Below are positions 5,085-7,408 of a DNA stretch of 7,408 bases, piece after piece. How positions within the stretch are numbered: position 1 is the stretch's first letter; every line of letters starts with the position of its first letter. The translations under genes were made by a program, and so were the position numbers. A model generated the notes under the pieces. It had not been told where the DNA came from. It worked only from the letters and a program-made list of their open reading frames with translations, and did not search any database. This DNA comes from JAJFVC01 sp039698075 (lineage in GTDB: Bacteria > Planctomycetota > Planctomycetia > Pirellulales > Thermoguttaceae): NCBI GenBank assembly GCA_039698075.1, contig JBDKTJ010000136.1, positions 1 to 7,408 on the forward strand, in the 5' to 3' direction.

Positions 5085-7408
5085 ATGAAACGCGAGGTCG
5101 TGTGTCGTGCGACAAATTCGAAGCCGCGCAGCCGGCTGAAGAGTCGCTTGTATGTGGCCTGGTTGGCCCTGGTGTCGTTGGGCTGTTTGGCCGCGGTGGG
5201 TTGGATGAGCACGCAGGAACCGGCCTCGGCGGCTGGCGGCACGGCGCATCACGGGCTGATGATCGGCGGCGTTTCGCTTTGGGAGCCGCTGTTGGGTGAA
5301 AAGTTCAATATCTATGAAAAGATCGCCCTGGTGACCAACGTGGTCATCGCTCTGGCCGGATTGGCCTACGCGTTGATGTTGGTCGGCCAAGTGATGAGGG
5401 CCGACAAGGGCACCAAGAAGATGCAGGAAATCGCCCAAGCGGTGCGAGAAGGCGCCAATGCCTATCTCTATCGCCAGTTTAGCGTCGTGGGCGTCCTGAT
5501 CATCCTGATTACGGTCCTGCTCTACTTCGGCGCCAAGGCGTCGGGCCTCGCCGAAGCGTTTTGCAGCGGCCGAGCCATCGCGTTCTTCGTCGGTTCGCTG
5601 TTCTCGGCCACGGTCGGCTTCGTCGGAATGCGATTGGCCACGGTCGGCAATCTGCGCGTGGCAGCCGCCGCCAAAACCAGCTTCGGCCATGCCTTGCAGC
5701 TCGGCTATCGAACTGGAACGATCACCGGCATGTTGACCGACGGCCTCGGGCTGTTGGGCGGCTCGCTCATTTTCCTCATTTTCGGCGAACAAGCCTATGA
5801 GGCCCTGTTGGGCTTCGGCTTCGGCGGCACCCTGCTGGCCTTGTTCATGCGAGTCGGCGGCGGCATTTACACCAAAGCGGCCGACGTCGGCGCCGACCTG
5901 GTCGGCAAGGTCGAGGCCGGAATCCCCGAAGACGATCCTCGGAACGCCGCCACCATCGCCGACAACGTGGGCGACAACGTGGGCGACTGTGCCGGAATGG
6001 CCGCCGATATCTTCGAGAGCTACGAAGTCACGATCGTCGCCGCGATGATCCTCGGCATCGCCAGCTTCGGTCACAAGGGCGTCATTTTCCCCTTGTTGGT
6101 CCGCGCCATCGGCGTCGTGGCCAGCATCATCAGCACCTACAGCGTTCGGGCCGGCGACAAGGGCTCGGTGGCCGGCGCCATGAAGAGCGTCAACCGCGGC
6201 TTCATCATCGGCTCCTGCTTGAGCATCATCGGCTTCATCGCGTTGGGGCTGGTGTACCTGAACTTCAATACGGACGTCATGCAAAACGGCCAGCCGGTCG
6301 CTTACACCGTGGCGTATCCGCAGTCGTTGGCCGGGTTCCCAGGCCATACCGCGACCAACATCACGGCAGGCTTGCCCTACTGGGCCACGTTCGGCGTCAA
6401 CGGCCTCGACATGCGTGCGGCTTGGACCTGCCTGATCGGCATCGTCCTGGCCGTCGCCTTGAATAAGTGCACCGAGTATTACACGGGCACCGAGTTCAAG
6501 CCGGTCCGAGGCTTGGCCAAGGCGTGCGAGACGGGCCATGCCACGAACATCATCCAAGGCTTGGCCGTCGGCTATGAAAGCGCCGTGGCCGCCGTGTTGG
6601 TGATCGTTGCGGCCATCATGGCAAGCGTATTGATTTACGCAAACACCACGCCAACGTTCGTCGCCTTCGGCGTGGCCATGTGTGGCATCGGCATGTTGAC
6701 CCTCACCGGCAACACCATCTCGATGGACGTGTTCGGGCCCGTGGCCGACAATGCCAACGGCATCGGCGAAATGGGCTACGACAAAAAAGAAATGGGCGAA
6801 GCGAAGTATAAGGAAGCCCGCCAAATCTTGGCCGACCTCGACGCCGTGGGCAACACGACCAAGGCCATCACCAAGGGCATCGCCATCGGTTCCGCCGTGA
6901 TCGCGGCCGTCTCGCTCTACAACAGCTTCATCGTTTCGGTGGGCTCGGGCGGCAAGGGCGAAAGCGAGCAAATCAGCAGCACGGTCTACAGCCTGGTCGC
7001 CTCGATGTTGACCATCTCCGACCCGACCCTGTTGATCGGCATGTTGATCGGCGGCGCCGTGCCGTTCCTGTTCAGCTCGATGACGATTCGCGCCGTCGGC
7101 CGCGCTGCGTTCCTGATCGTCAAAGAGTGCCGCATCCAGTTCCGCGATAAGGAAATTTGGGCCGGCACGAAGAAACCGGATTACGGCCGTGTGGTCAACA
7201 TCTGCACCGGCGAAGCTCAGAAAGAACTGATCGGTCCGGCCCTGTTGGCCATGTTGGTGCCGATCCTGGTCGGCTACGGTCTGGGCGTTGTGGCCCTGGC
7301 CGGATTCTTGGGCGGCATGATCGTCACCGGCCAAATGCTGGCCGTCTTCATGTCCAACGCCGGCGGCGCTTGGGACAATGCCAAGAAGATGATCGAGGAC
7401 GAGCCCAA
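5085..7408 (+). CDS. hppA: Membrane-bound proton-translocating pyrophosphatase, K+-independent type, C-terminus cut off by the window edge
   Basis: Integral membrane pump that hydrolyses cytoplasmic PPi and exports ions. It stays open for 774 residues to the window end. A basic N-terminus and hydrophobic segment (about 22-40) are followed by PASAAGG, which looks like a cleavable signal or an extra membrane helix. Many further hydrophobic helices follow, for example 79-101, 133-150, 163-181 and 212-233. Family motifs include REGANAYLYRQF (121-132), TKAADVGADLVGKVE (D267), PEDDPRNAATIADNVGDNVGDCAG (ending at 304; acidic residues 293, 297 and 301 bind Mg-PPi) and FESYE (E311 in the gate region). 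GNTTKAITKG carries Lys593 and Thr596, the pair that marks K+-independent enzymes. A polar loop of about 50 residues (393-441) separates two helices. The usual C-terminal GDPFKDTSGP region is not reached. Family identity is very secure; proton rather than sodium specificity is inferred from the K+-independent signature. Confidence 0.96.
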   Translation, partial: MKREVVCRATNSKPRSRLKSRLYVAWLALVSLGCLAAVGWMSTQEPASAAGGTAHHGLMIGGVSLWEPLLGEKFNIYEKIALVTNVVIALAGLAYALMLVGQVMRADKGTKKMQEIAQAVREGANAYLYRQFSVVGVLIILITVLLYFGAKASGLAEAFCSGRAIAFFVGSLFSATVGFVGMRLATVGNLRVAAAAKTSFGHALQLGYRTGTITGMLTDGLGLLGGSLIFLIFGEQAYEALLGFGFGGTLLALFMRVGGGIYTKAADVGADLVGKVEAGIPEDDPRNAATIADNVGDNVGDCAGMAADIFESYEVTIVAAMILGIASFGHKGVIFPLLVRAIGVVASIISTYSVRAGDKGSVAGAMKSVNRGFIIGSCLSIIGFIALGLVYLNFNTDVMQNGQPVAYTVAYPQSLAGFPGHTATNITAGLPYWATFGVNGLDMRAAWTCLIGIVLAVALNKCTEYYTGTEFKPVRGLAKACETGHATNIIQGLAVGYESAVAAVLVIVAAIMASVLIYANTTPTFVAFGVAMCGIGMLTLTGNTISMDVFGPVADNANGIGEMGYDKKEMGEAKYKEARQILADLDAVGNTTKAITKGIAIGSAVIAAVSLYNSFIVSVGSGGKGESEQISSTVYSLVASMLTISDPTLLIGMLIGGAVPFLFSSMTIRAVGRAAFLIVKECRIQFRDKEIWAGTKKPDYGRVVNICTGEAQKELIGPALLAMLVPILVGYGLGVVALAGFLGGMIVTGQMLAVFMSNAGGAWDNAKKMIEDEP

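Noticed and set aside
5961..5984. Tandem 12-base repeat encoding DNVGDNVG in hppA
   Set aside because: This is the conserved Mg-PPi binding motif of the family, not an independent DNA repeat.
4752..7334. An 860-codon open frame on the minus strand opposite hppA and the end of the receiver gene
   Set aside because: The product is dominated by Asp, His, Gln, Ala and Gly in low-complexity style and spans the intergenic promoter region. The plus strand encodes conserved membrane PPase motifs over the same stretch.

Overview
The window holds four protein-coding genes in two divergent pairs. All four can be assigned from their motifs. The GC content is fairly high by eye and coding is strongly G/C-biased at third positions, while the promoter-bearing gaps are AT-richer. 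The mix of a pyruvate phosphate dikinase (PPDK), a secreted GH29 alpha-L-fucosidase, an orphan CheY-like receiver and a membrane pyrophosphatase, separated by roomy intergenic gaps, fits a carbohydrate-degrading bacterium of the Planctomycetota-Verrucomicrobiota group, most likely a planctomycete. This placement is inference from style and gene content; no rRNA or other phylogenetic marker is present.

Left half, minus strand. Bases 1-2500 carry ppdK, whose last part (including the catalytic Cys motif) lies beyond the left edge. The gap at 2501-2749 carries a good ribosome-binding site and two tandem sigma70-like promoters for ppdK, each with a 17-base spacer. Upstream on the same strand is a complete secreted alpha-L-fucosidase (2750-4120).

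Middle. Bases 4121-4434 are an AT-rich divergent intergenic region with no gene and no convincing promoter. The plus-strand half begins with a stand-alone receiver-domain response regulator (4435-4851), followed by a possible weak hairpin terminator.

Right half, plus strand. From 5085 to the right edge runs hppA, a membrane-bound ion-translocating pyrophosphatase with the K+-independent signature, so it is predicted to be a proton pump. Its upstream region has a consensus TTGACA box, a short leader with two mutually exclusive hairpins, and a strong Shine-Dalgarno sequence. The last C-terminal part is beyond the window.

Functionally, PPDK and the membrane pyrophosphatase both use pyrophosphate: PPDK interconverts PEP + AMP + PPi with pyruvate + ATP + Pi, and HppA couples PPi hydrolysis to ion pumping. 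Their proximity suggests, but does not prove, a PPi-economy neighbourhood. The fucosidase and receiver between them have no evident link to that chemistry. I found no mobile element, CRISPR array, tRNA, rRNA or clearly new system. The very long open frames opposite ppdK and hppA are compositional shadows.
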